This document shows positions 1 to 5,136 of a stretch of 5,233 bases of DNA, one piece after another. Every line of letters begins with the position of its first letter. Positions within the stretch are counted from its first letter, which is position 1. Below the pieces are notes generated by a model. The model searched no databases and was not told where the DNA came from. It was given only the letters and a program-made list of their open reading frames with translations. Both the position numbers and the translations under genes were made by a program. The stretch comes from CAYJII01 sp964370225 (GTDB lineage: Bacteria > Bacillota > Clostridia > Oscillospirales > Ruminococcaceae): assembly GCA_964370225.1 (NCBI GenBank), contig CAYJII010000066.1, positions 1 through 5,233 of the forward strand. The letters run 5' to 3'.

Positions 1-90
1 ACTTCTGGCACAGCTTCAACTTCTGGCACAGCTTCAACTTCTGGCACAGCTTCAATTCCTGGTACAACTTCAATTTCTGGCGCGCTCACG
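1..90. repeat. 18-bp tandem repeat (minisatellite) in coding sequence
   Basis: Three identical copies of ACTTCTGGCACAGCTTCA lie at 1-18, 19-36 and 37-54, followed by a diverged copy at 55-72 and a strongly decayed one at 73-90. The array continues past the left edge. Because 18 is a multiple of three, each unit adds the hexapeptide EVEAVP on the minus strand and changes in copy number would keep the frame. The gradient from degenerate (N-terminal side) to identical copies suggests recent expansion toward the C-terminal side. Confidence 0.95.
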
Positions 91-377
91 CTAAGCGGCA
101 TTTCTTCGCTGTCTTGTATTTTCTCTTGCAAGACTTCGTCTTCCGCTTGTGCTACTATATTTTCAAATGTATCAACATTAGCTTCTGCAATAAAATGGAA
201 ATCCATGCTATTTTGCATCGCAATTTCTTCTAGCTTTTTTAGCACCTCATCAGGTGGTAACTCTTCCATTTGCGCTTCAATTTCGCTATCTGTTTTCTGC
301 TCAATCTCAGCAATCAGCTTTTCAAACTCATCATCGCTAATTATTGCATTCCCAAAGTTATTTTCAAATTCACTCAT
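1..377 (-). CDS. Acidic repeat protein, N-terminal part (C-terminus off window)
   Basis: The reading frame opens at ATG 377-375 (MSEFENNFGNAIISDDEFEK) and stays open for 125 codons to the left edge, so only the N-terminus is seen. I do not recognise the family. Residues 1-90 look helical and charged; from about residue 101 a six-residue repeat of the type (E/G)(V/I)E(A/V)VP begins and is still running at the edge. My count over the 125 residues is 36 Asp/Glu against 5 Lys and no Arg. No signal peptide or membrane segment is visible. It follows proA by 36 nt in the same frame, with no start codon between the proA stop and this ATG. The ribosome binding site is weak (CGGGT about 4 nt upstream), so translation may depend on proA. 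The Pro-Glu repeat could be a spacer to a C-terminal domain outside the window. That the frame is coding rests on its length, its composition and its in-frame 18-bp repeat. Function unknown. Confidence 0.75.
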   Translation of the reverse strand, partial: MSEFENNFGNAIISDDEFEKLIAEIEQKTDSEIEAQMEELPPDEVLKKLEEIAMQNSMDFHFIAEANVDTFENIVAQAEDEVLQEKIQDSEEMPLSVSAPEIEVVPGIEAVPEVEAVPEVEAVPE

Positions 378-413
378 ATTACCCGCAGATAAAAATCCGC
401 TCTCGACCCCCCA

Positions 414-1667
414 TTATCTTATTTGTCCATTGCCTGTGACCACATACTTTATCGTTGTCATGTGTTCAAGCCCCATAGGCCCTCTGGCATGCAGTTTTTG
501 TGTGGAAATCCCAATTTCCGCACCAAGTCCAAACTCACCACCGTCGGTAAATCTGGTTGAAGCATTCACATAAACCGCAGCAGCATCAACCTCGTTTGTA
601 AACTTAGTAGCGTTGCTGTAATCTTCGGTAATAATGCATTCGGAATGCCCCGTAGTATATGCCATAATATGTTCTATCGCCATGTCTATATCTTTTACAA
701 CTCGCACGGCAATGATATAATCTAAAAATTCTTTGTGATAGTCTTCTTCTGTCGCAATTATCACATCTTCACCTAAGATTGCCTTTGTTTGCTCGCAACC
801 TTTAATGACAACGTTTTTCTCTTTTAGTTTAGCGTTAATCTTTGGTAAAATGCTCTTTGCTATTTTTTCGTGCACAAGCAAACTTTCAATAGCGTTGCAC
901 ACAGACGGTCTGCTGCATTTTGCGTTATAAACAATATCTATTGCCATATCGCATTTTGCACTTTCATCCACGAAAACATGGCAGTTGCCCGTTCCTGTTT
1001 CTATCACAGGGACAGTGGCATTTTCCACCACTGCTTTTATTAGCCCTTCCCCACCTCTGGGGATAAGCACATCTATGTAACCGTTTAGCCTCATCATTTG
1101 GTTAGAGATTTCACGGGAAGTATCATCTATTAATATTAACACATCAGGATTAATATCGCAAGTGTTAATTGCATTTCTCATGATTTTCACCAAAGAAACA
1201 TTAGTATTTATCGCCTCTTTGCCACCTCTTAATATAACTGCGTTGGAAGATTTTATACAAAGTGCTGCTGCATCCACTGTAACATTTGGGCGAGATTCAT
1301 AAATTATCCCTACAACGCCTAATGGCACCCTTTTTGTCAGTATTTGCAGTCCGTTTGCCATAGTCTTACCACCGTCGAACATTCCAATTGGATCGTTTAA
1401 CTTAACCACATCAAGCAGCGCATTTGCAATTTGGCTTATCCTTGCTTCGTTTAACATCAGTCTATCAATCATCGCATCGGACATATTATTTTTTTTAGCT
1501 TCATCTAAGTCTATTTTATTTGCATTAATAATATTTTCTACATTTTCTAAAATCGCTTTGCTAATCGCTTTTAGCATTTCGTTTTTCTTGTTAGCTGTAA
1601 CCTTTAAATACTCTTTTGAGGCTAGTTTAACGCGTTTTCCTAAGTTTATTATGTATTCACCCACCAT
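414..1667 (-). CDS. proA: Glutamate-5-semialdehyde dehydrogenase (gamma-glutamyl phosphate reductase)
   Basis: A cytoplasmic NADPH-dependent enzyme that reduces gamma-glutamyl phosphate, made by ProB, to glutamate-5-semialdehyde, which cyclises to pyrroline-5-carboxylate: step two of proline synthesis. At 417 residues it has the usual family length. Visible landmarks (numbered from the chosen Met) are VPLGVVGIIYESRPN at about 114-128, the LRGGKEA nucleotide-binding stretch near 146-152, IPRGGEGLI near 202-210, ETGTGNCHVFVD near 223-234, the catalytic-cysteine motif RPSVCNA with Cys257, and the C-terminal FTDGGEFGLGAEIGISTQKLHARGPMGL signature from about 373. I chose ATG 1667 rather than GTG 1673 because the AAGGAG ribosome binding site (1673-1678) overlaps that GTG and is 5 nt from the ATG. 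It lies 25 nt behind proB, as in classical proBA operons. No frameshift or missing key residue was seen. Confidence 0.97.
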   Translation of the reverse strand: MVGEYIINLGKRVKLASKEYLKVTANKKNEMLKAISKAILENVENIINANKIDLDEAKKNNMSDAMIDRLMLNEARISQIANALLDVVKLNDPIGMFDGGKTMANGLQILTKRVPLGVVGIIYESRPNVTVDAAALCIKSSNAVILRGGKEAINTNVSLVKIMRNAINTCDINPDVLILIDDTSREISNQMMRLNGYIDVLIPRGGEGLIKAVVENATVPVIETGTGNCHVFVDESAKCDMAIDIVYNAKCSRPSVCNAIESLLVHEKIAKSILPKINAKLKEKNVVIKGCEQTKAILGEDVIIATEEDYHKEFLDYIIAVRVVKDIDMAIEHIMAYTTGHSECIITEDYSNATKFTNEVDAAAVYVNASTRFTDGGEFGLGAEIGISTQKLHARGPMGLEHMTTIKYVVTGNGQIR

Positions 1668-1672
1668 AGTCA

Positions 1673-1678
1673 CTCCTT
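1673..1678 (-). promoter_or_regulatory. proA ribosome binding site
   Basis: AAGGAG on the minus strand, 5 nt before ATG 1667. It overlaps the alternative in-frame GTG at 1673, which rules that codon out as the main start and fixes the proA N-terminus as MVGEYIINLGKR. Confidence 0.85.
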
Positions 1679-1692
1679 ACCATTTTATGTGA

Positions 1693-2484
1693 TTATCGTA
1701 CGTCAGCGGAAAACAATGTCCCCACAGATTTCCCTTCGATTAAATCATACATAAGCTCTGGCGAGTTTCCATTAATTATCGCCATCTCAAACCCCGCATT
1801 TAATGCAGTTTGTGCCGCTTGTAATTTCGTTATCATACCACCCGTGCCAAACTGTGAACCTTTGTCCCCAGCTAGTGCTTTAATATCCGGTGTTATCGCA
1901 TTAACATGCGATATTATTTTTGCATCTGGCTTTACTTTTGGGTCACCATCAAATAAGCCGTCGATATCGCTCAAAATTATCAGCAAATCTGCTTTTACGA
2001 TATCCCCCACATATGCAGATAGCGAATCGTTGTCGCCTATTACCATTTCATCAACTGCAATGCTGTCATTTTCGTTTACTATAGGTATAGCTCCAAGCTC
2101 AATCAAGCGATTGAATGTATTCACAGCATGATTTTTTCTACTGCCTTCTTCTACGATATCCCGGGATAAAAGTATTTGTGACACTATATGCCCATATTCT
2201 CCAAATAGCTTGTCATACGTATACATTAGTTTGCATTGCCCAACTGCAGCACATGCTCTTTTAGTTGTAATATCTGCGGGTTTTTCTTTTAAATTGAGCT
2301 CTCCAGCCCCAACGCCTACTGCGCCTGATGATACCATCACCACCTCGACACCCGAATTTTTAATATCAGAAATGATTTTTATCAACTTCTCGACCTTTCT
2401 AATGTTGAAAAGTCCGCTTGTATGCGTCAAAGTAGATGTTCCGATTTTTATCACTACTCTATTTATTTTTTTGCACATTGTCAT
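1693..2484 (-). CDS. proB: Glutamate 5-kinase, short form without PUA domain
   Basis: Phosphorylates L-glutamate with ATP to gamma-glutamyl phosphate, the first and usually proline-inhibited step of proline synthesis; the unstable product is passed to ProA. The whole 263-residue protein is one amino-acid-kinase (AAK) fold: VIKIGTSTLT (11-20), MVSSGAVGVGAGEL (50-63), IPIVNENDSIAVDE (133-146), GDNDSLSA (150-157), LSDIDGLFDGDP (171-182) and GTGGMITKLQAA (213-224). It ends right after the GTLF strand that closes the AAK domain, so the C-terminal PUA domain of the roughly 367-residue E. coli type is absent. Short ProB forms are known in other Firmicutes, so I read this as natural, not a truncation. 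ATG 2484 is preferred over the ATG two codons on, because AAGGTG lies 4 nt upstream. That site overlaps the end of the preceding gene, whose stop is 10 nt away, suggesting coupled translation. Confidence 0.97.
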   Translation of the reverse strand: MTMCKKINRVVIKIGTSTLTHTSGLFNIRKVEKLIKIISDIKNSGVEVVMVSSGAVGVGAGELNLKEKPADITTKRACAAVGQCKLMYTYDKLFGEYGHIVSQILLSRDIVEEGSRKNHAVNTFNRLIELGAIPIVNENDSIAVDEMVIGDNDSLSAYVGDIVKADLLIILSDIDGLFDGDPKVKPDAKIISHVNAITPDIKALAGDKGSQFGTGGMITKLQAAQTALNAGFEMAIINGNSPELMYDLIEGKSVGTLFSADVR

Positions 2485-2494
2485 TTTTCACCTT

Positions 2495-3268
2495 TCAGTC
2501 CAGCTTTGCCATAAGCTGTTTTGCTTTTATCGAAGTTAGTATATACATGTACGGCACTATCACTATAAGCGGTAATATGAAGACGCTTAGCAAACAAATC
2601 GGCAGTATGGTAAAATATAATGTGAAAACTTCCGACTTTTTACCAGTCATTATTTCTTTTGATTTTTTCACGCAGTTATTAATGGAAGTCTCACCATTAT
2701 TAAAGAAGATGTAATACACCAAAAAATACTTGTACGAAAAATAGATGGCGCAAATCCCACCCAAAATTATCGATATCATCATCATCGCTATCACAAATAA
2801 ATATGTGCCGTCTACAGAAACACCATGTCTTGTCACCGGATAATTAACCAATATCCAAATTGCTGTGCACGGAATTATCACCAGCGAGTAAATCGCTATA
2901 AGTCTTAGCGCGAGGTTTAATTTGATGAAAACTGCTTTCACAAATATTTTTGCGCTTGTAAAGTAGTAAAACATCTGCGTGATGTCGTTATCCTTTAGCC
3001 TTGCAATATCGTAAAACCACTTTTTTATCCCTAGTTCAAGCGGAGATAGCACGATAAACACAATTATCGCAAATAGAGACCAGGTGATTGCTGTGTTAAA
3101 ACCCAAGCCTTCATAAAAATTTTGATACGATGCTGAAAATATTACCTTCTCGATAAGGTAAAACAGCGCATAACAGGAAGCTAAAAAAAATATACTCGCC
3201 ACACATCTTCCTATATTATCCCTTATCACCCTGACACTATCACGGTAAATATGCTTATTCTTCGACAT
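2495..3268 (-). CDS. DUF975-like multi-pass membrane protein
   Basis: A 257-residue, hydrophobic, probably cytoplasmic-membrane protein of unknown function. Likely membrane segments lie near residues 22-44, 60-78, 118-141, 155-188 and 213-246, the last perhaps a pair. Three features resemble the DUF975 family of Firmicutes: the PLELGIKKWFYDIAR stretch after the second segment (76-90), the amphipathic NCVKKSKEIMTGKKSEVF before the final segments (198-215; family-like 'K.S..iM.G.K...F'), and the closing PYMYILTSIKA (239-249). The assignment comes from pattern memory, not a search. Start ATG 3268 has AGGAG 7 nt upstream. The gene sits 20 nt after the phosphatase gene and 10 nt before proB, so it is almost certainly co-transcribed with both. 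No catalytic motif is visible; a transport or membrane-organising role would be a guess. Confidence 0.85.
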   Translation of the reverse strand: MSKNKHIYRDSVRVIRDNIGRCVASIFFLASCYALFYLIEKVIFSASYQNFYEGLGFNTAITWSLFAIIVFIVLSPLELGIKKWFYDIARLKDNDITQMFYYFTSAKIFVKAVFIKLNLALRLIAIYSLVIIPCTAIWILVNYPVTRHGVSVDGTYLFVIAMMMISIILGGICAIYFSYKYFLVYYIFFNNGETSINNCVKKSKEIMTGKKSEVFTLYFTILPICLLSVFILPLIVIVPYMYILTSIKAKQLMAKLD

Positions 3269-3288
3269 CGCTACACTCCTAATATGTT

Positions 3289-3951
3289 TTATTCTTCGAT
3301 GTCTGTGTATGCCGCTGATACATCTTTTTCCTGATCCATCCCATAAGGTAATTTGTCACAAACTTCGAATGTTTTAGTATTCCCCCAAAGCGATGCATTT
3401 ATTAGCACAGAATACCCCTCTACATTGTCTACAAGCCATTTTAGCGCTTCTCTCTTTGGCAAGCCACAATTCCCAAGCAAGCCCATGATAACCCCGCCAT
3501 GCGTGATAATCGCCGCTTCGCTGACTTTGTTTGCCATCATATCCATGATAACCTCGTTAAGGCCTTTAATAATTCTCGCATTAAACTCTTGCATGTCCTC
3601 CCCATTTGGTGGTGCTTTTACAGAGTTCCCCCTAATCCATTCCAAAAAGTCGGGATTATCTTTTAGGTCGCCCGCAAGCATATTCTCAAAATCGCCAAAA
3701 TAATATTCGCGCAAATCCTCAACCTTCACAACAGAATGCTCTGGATACAGCAGTTTTGCTGTGGACTCGCACCTTATCATTGGGCTTGAGTATACCCTAC
3801 CTACTGCAGGGTATTCGTACTTGTCTGCGTGGGCTAATATTTGGTCTGCACCCTCGCCGCAAATATCGATGTCTGTCGAGCCAACAAAGCGCCCGTCAAT
3901 ATTTCCTTGAGTTTTGCCATGTCTAATTAAATATATTTTATAAGTTCTCAT
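3289..3951 (-). CDS. Histidine phosphatase family protein (phosphoglycerate-mutase-like)
   Basis: A 220-residue cytoplasmic phosphatase-fold protein of histidine phosphatase branch 1, which includes GpmB, CobC and PhoE. The N-terminal YLIRHGKTQGN carries the phospho-accepting His11 in RHG (10-12). The other expected active-site residues are present: Arg60 in SSPMIR, Glu82 in LREYYFGDFEN, the PPNGED loop (114-119), and His151 in ITHGG. All four core residues are intact, so it should be active. Substrate cannot be told from sequence: small phosphomonoesters, alpha-ribazole phosphate or a phosphoglycerate are all possible, and nothing ties it to proline. The start is ATG 3951, with GGAGG 4 nt upstream; a TTG nine codons earlier has no such site. 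It is the first gene of the cluster, about 40 nt after the predicted transcription start. Confidence 0.92.
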   Translation of the reverse strand: MRTYKIYLIRHGKTQGNIDGRFVGSTDIDICGEGADQILAHADKYEYPAVGRVYSSPMIRCESTAKLLYPEHSVVKVEDLREYYFGDFENMLAGDLKDNPDFLEWIRGNSVKAPPNGEDMQEFNARIIKGLNEVIMDMMANKVSEAAIITHGGVIMGLLGNCGLPKREALKWLVDNVEGYSVLINASLWGNTKTFEVCDKLPYGMDQEKDVSAAYTDIEE

Positions 3952-3955
3952 AAAA

Positions 3956-3960
3956 CCTCC
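3956..3960 (-). promoter_or_regulatory. Ribosome binding site of the phosphatase gene
   Basis: GGAGG on the minus strand (CGGAGG including 3961), separated from ATG 3951 by TTTT. It selects this ATG over the upstream in-frame TTG at 3978. Confidence 0.85.
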
Positions 3961-3997
3961 GAAAGTTTTTAAGCTCAATTTACTATAATTAGTTTAA

Positions 3998-4026
3998 ATT
4001 ATACCACAAACGCCCCTTTATTTCAA
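3998..4026 (-). promoter_or_regulatory. Sigma-A-type promoter of the phosphatase-DUF975-proBA operon
   Basis: On the minus strand a -35 TTGAAA (4021-4026) is 17 bp from a perfect -10 TATAAT (3998-4003), which is preceded by TGG, an extended -10. Transcription should start near 3991, leaving a leader of about 40 nt before ATG 3951. That is too short for a T-box or other riboswitch. No other comparable promoter was found upstream of proB or proA. Confidence 0.85.
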
Positions 4027-4030
4027 AGGT

Positions 4031-4076
4031 AATTTTGCGCTTTTTTAAGAATTATATGTTAATTTTACGTTTTTGT
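4031..4076. repeat. Direct repeat pair, possible operator
   Basis: AATTTTGCGCTTTTTT (4031-4046) and AATTTTACGTTTTTGT (4061-4076) match at 13 of 16 positions and start exactly 30 bp apart, about three helical turns. The first copy abuts the -35 of the minus-strand operon promoter. Shape and position suit a protein-binding site, but the low complexity of the region makes chance similarity possible. Confidence 0.4.
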
Positions 4077-4118
4077 ATTAAATAACTAAAAAAGCAAAAA
4101 AAATTTATCGACAAAAAT

Positions 4119-4132
4119 CGAACTTTTTTTCG
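4119..4132. promoter_or_regulatory. SOS-box-like sequence (possible LexA site)
   Basis: CGAACTTTTTTTCG fits the Gram-positive LexA consensus CGAAC-N4-GTTCG at nine of ten fixed positions (T instead of G at 4128). It lies 8 bp upstream of the -35 of the XRE gene promoter. Its T-rich centre could also have arisen by chance. Confidence 0.25.
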
Positions 4133-4140
4133 AAAACATA

Positions 4141-4169
4141 TTTACAAATTGTAACGAATGTAATATAAT
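4141..4169 (+). promoter_or_regulatory. Promoter of the XRE regulator gene
   Basis: A -35 TTTACA (4141-4146; one mismatch to TTGACA) is 17 bp from a perfect -10 TATAAT (4164-4169). Transcription should start near 4176, giving a leader of about 28 nt. The 50 bp upstream are rich in A and T tracts, as in UP elements. Confidence 0.8.
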
Positions 4170-4189
4170 TTACTATACGTTAACAAATT
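4146..4189. repeat. Imperfect inverted repeat around the XRE gene's -10
   Basis: AAATTGTAACG (4146-4156) faces CGTTAACAAATT (4178-4189). The reverse complement of the second, AATTTGTTAACG, differs from the first mainly by one inserted base. The arms bracket the -10 and predicted start site, where an autorepressor would bind. Candidate operator only. Confidence 0.35.
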
Positions 4190-4195
4190 AGGAGG
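4190..4195 (+). promoter_or_regulatory. Ribosome binding site of the XRE gene
   Basis: A perfect AGGAGG with 8 nt to ATG 4204, which supports that start. Confidence 0.9.
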
Positions 4196-4203
4196 TTGTC
4201 GCA

Positions 4204-4893
4204 ATGAACTCGGATTTTCCCAGAATACTCACTCTACTACGCAAAGAAAAAGGCATTAGCCAAAAACTTGCAGCATCTGAACTAGGTATTTCTCAAGCGC
4301 TACTTTCACATTACGAAAAAGGCATCAGGGAATGTGGACTCGATTTTGTTGTGCGCACATCTGAATTTTATAATGTTTCATGCGACTATTTGCTAGGGCG
4401 CTCCCCAGAAAGAAGCGGTGCTACGCTTTCTTTTGATGATATCCCAGAGATTGACGCTACAGCCAGAGAAAATATGATGAAGGGCAGTTTGCTCCCCATC
4501 CTTAATAAAAAGCTTATTTCCAACACTCTTAGTATAGTATTTGACTTGTTGCAAAAAATGAATAATAACGCGCTTACCACCGAAATCTCTGCGTATATTA
4601 TGATTTGTGTGTACGAGTCTTTCCGTACAATTTATGATATTAATCCCAAAAATGAAAGCACACTTTTTACTTTGCCTGAAAACACATACTCAAACCTTGC
4701 GACTGCAAAATCGCTGGAGGTTAAAGCTAAAATTCGTGCGCTTATCGACAATAATGACAATTTAAGAGATGCCAAAATCGATAGAAACATTTTGCTTATC
4801 ACATCAGATATGCTACAAGAAAATTACCCAGCACTTAGCTCATCACTGCTAAATCTAATCAAAACCGGTGAAAACAATATAGCAAGCAAGTAA
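4204..4893 (+). CDS. XRE-family transcriptional regulator with unassigned C-terminal domain
   Basis: A 229-residue DNA-binding protein. Residues 6-66 form a Cro/C1-type helix-turn-helix: ILTLLRKEKGISQ, then helix two SQKLAASELGIS (19-30) and the recognition helix QALLSHYEKGIR (31-42). The domain closes with the typical FYNVSCDYLLGRSPE (55-69). After a linker near 70-90, residues 90-229 look alpha-helical and match nothing I recognise; they could serve dimerisation or ligand sensing. No peptidase motif of the LexA/CI kind and no membrane segment is visible. The gene is transcribed away from the proBA operon, has its own promoter, and is followed by a terminator, so it is probably monocistronic. 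It may act on its own promoter or on the divergent operon through the repeats between them, but target genes cannot be read from sequence. Start supported by AGGAGG at 4190-4195. Confidence 0.93.
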   Translation: MNSDFPRILTLLRKEKGISQKLAASELGISQALLSHYEKGIRECGLDFVVRTSEFYNVSCDYLLGRSPERSGATLSFDDIPEIDATARENMMKGSLLPILNKKLISNTLSIVFDLLQKMNNNALTTEISAYIMICVYESFRTIYDINPKNESTLFTLPENTYSNLATAKSLEVKAKIRALIDNNDNLRDAKIDRNILLITSDMLQENYPALSSSLLNLIKTGENNIASK

Positions 4894-4901
4894 TCTTTTT
4901 G

Positions 4902-4918
4902 CGCAAACGTTGCGTTTT
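4902..4918 (+). terminator. Weak hairpin with T-run just after the XRE gene
   Basis: CGCAA (4902-4906), loop ACG, TTGCG (4910-4914), then TTTT (4915-4918). The stem is only 5 bp, so it is at best a weak terminator. It starts 8 nt after the stop codon. Confidence 0.3.
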
Positions 4919-4975
4919 AGCAACTCAAATGCGCATTAGTTCGATATCCATCTTTAAGCTCGATATAGTTGTAAG

Positions 4976-5002
4976 AACACGCAATTTGTATTGCGTGTTT
5001 TT
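4976..5002 (+). terminator. Rho-independent terminator of the XRE gene
   Basis: A perfect 10-bp stem, AACACGCAAT (4976-4985) with ATTGCGTGTT (4990-4999), has loop TTGT and a T-run at 4998-5002. The T-run is on the plus strand only, so it serves the XRE gene. Confidence 0.85.
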
Positions 5003-5045
5003 ACTGCATTAATATGCGCAAATAGATTGCGTGTTTATCCACGTG

Positions 5046-5077
5046 AAAAAGCTCCGTTTTTAAAAAACGGAGCTTTT
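5046..5077. terminator. Bidirectional rho-independent terminator
   Basis: AAAAGCTCCGTTTTT (5047-5061) and its exact reverse complement (5063-5077) form a hairpin with a GCTCCG/CGGAGC core and A/T flanks. The plus strand leaves with TTTT, the minus strand with TTTTT (5050-5046). It lies about 42 nt after the flagellin stop, so its main role is probably to end flagellin transcription, with a back-up role for the converging XRE gene. Confidence 0.9.
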
Positions 5078-5114
5078 ATTATGTCTATATTACAATTATG
5101 TCGTAAAAGCTTAT

Positions 5115-5136
5115 TACAATTATTGTAGTAATTGTA
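5115..5136. repeat. Inverted repeat across the flagellin stop codon
   Basis: TACAATTA (5115-5122) and TAATTGTA (5129-5136) are separated by 6 nt; another TACAATTA lies at 5091-5098. The AT-only arms give a weak hairpin in the 3' end of the flagellin mRNA. Function uncertain. Confidence 0.35.

Noticed and set aside
378..416. Stop-codon readthrough joining proA and the acidic protein
   Set aside because: The frames agree, but 12 codons without a stop is likely by chance, no readthrough signal is evident, and ProA already has its normal C-terminus.
205..573. Open frames opposite proA, proB, the membrane protein, the phosphatase and the XRE gene (for example 205-573, 1844-2131, 2210-2539, 2436-2714, 3353-3703 plus; 4386-4580 minus)
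   Set aside because: They are antisense shadows of well-supported genes, without ribosome binding sites or recognisable protein features.
1668..1673. GTG start at 1673 for proA (419 residues)
   Set aside because: The codon overlaps the AAGGAG ribosome binding site; ATG 1667 has correct spacing.
2501..2560. Internal promoter before proB (TATACT-like -10 on the minus strand)
   Set aside because: No -35 match at proper spacing; it lies within the end of the membrane-protein gene.
3952..3978. TTG start at 3978 for the phosphatase (229 residues)
   Set aside because: No ribosome binding site is placed for it, the GGAGG at 3956-3960 lies inside that extension, and family proteins begin a few residues before the RHG motif.
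3984..3989. Plus-strand TATAAT in front of the phosphatase gene
   Set aside because: There is no acceptable -35 at 16-18 bp, and transcription would first run through the divergent region; it is probably just AT-rich sequence.
4081..4130. Phased A-tracts giving intrinsic curvature
   Set aside because: A and T tracts are present, but centre-to-centre distances of about 9, 15 and 12 bp are not regular enough to claim curvature.
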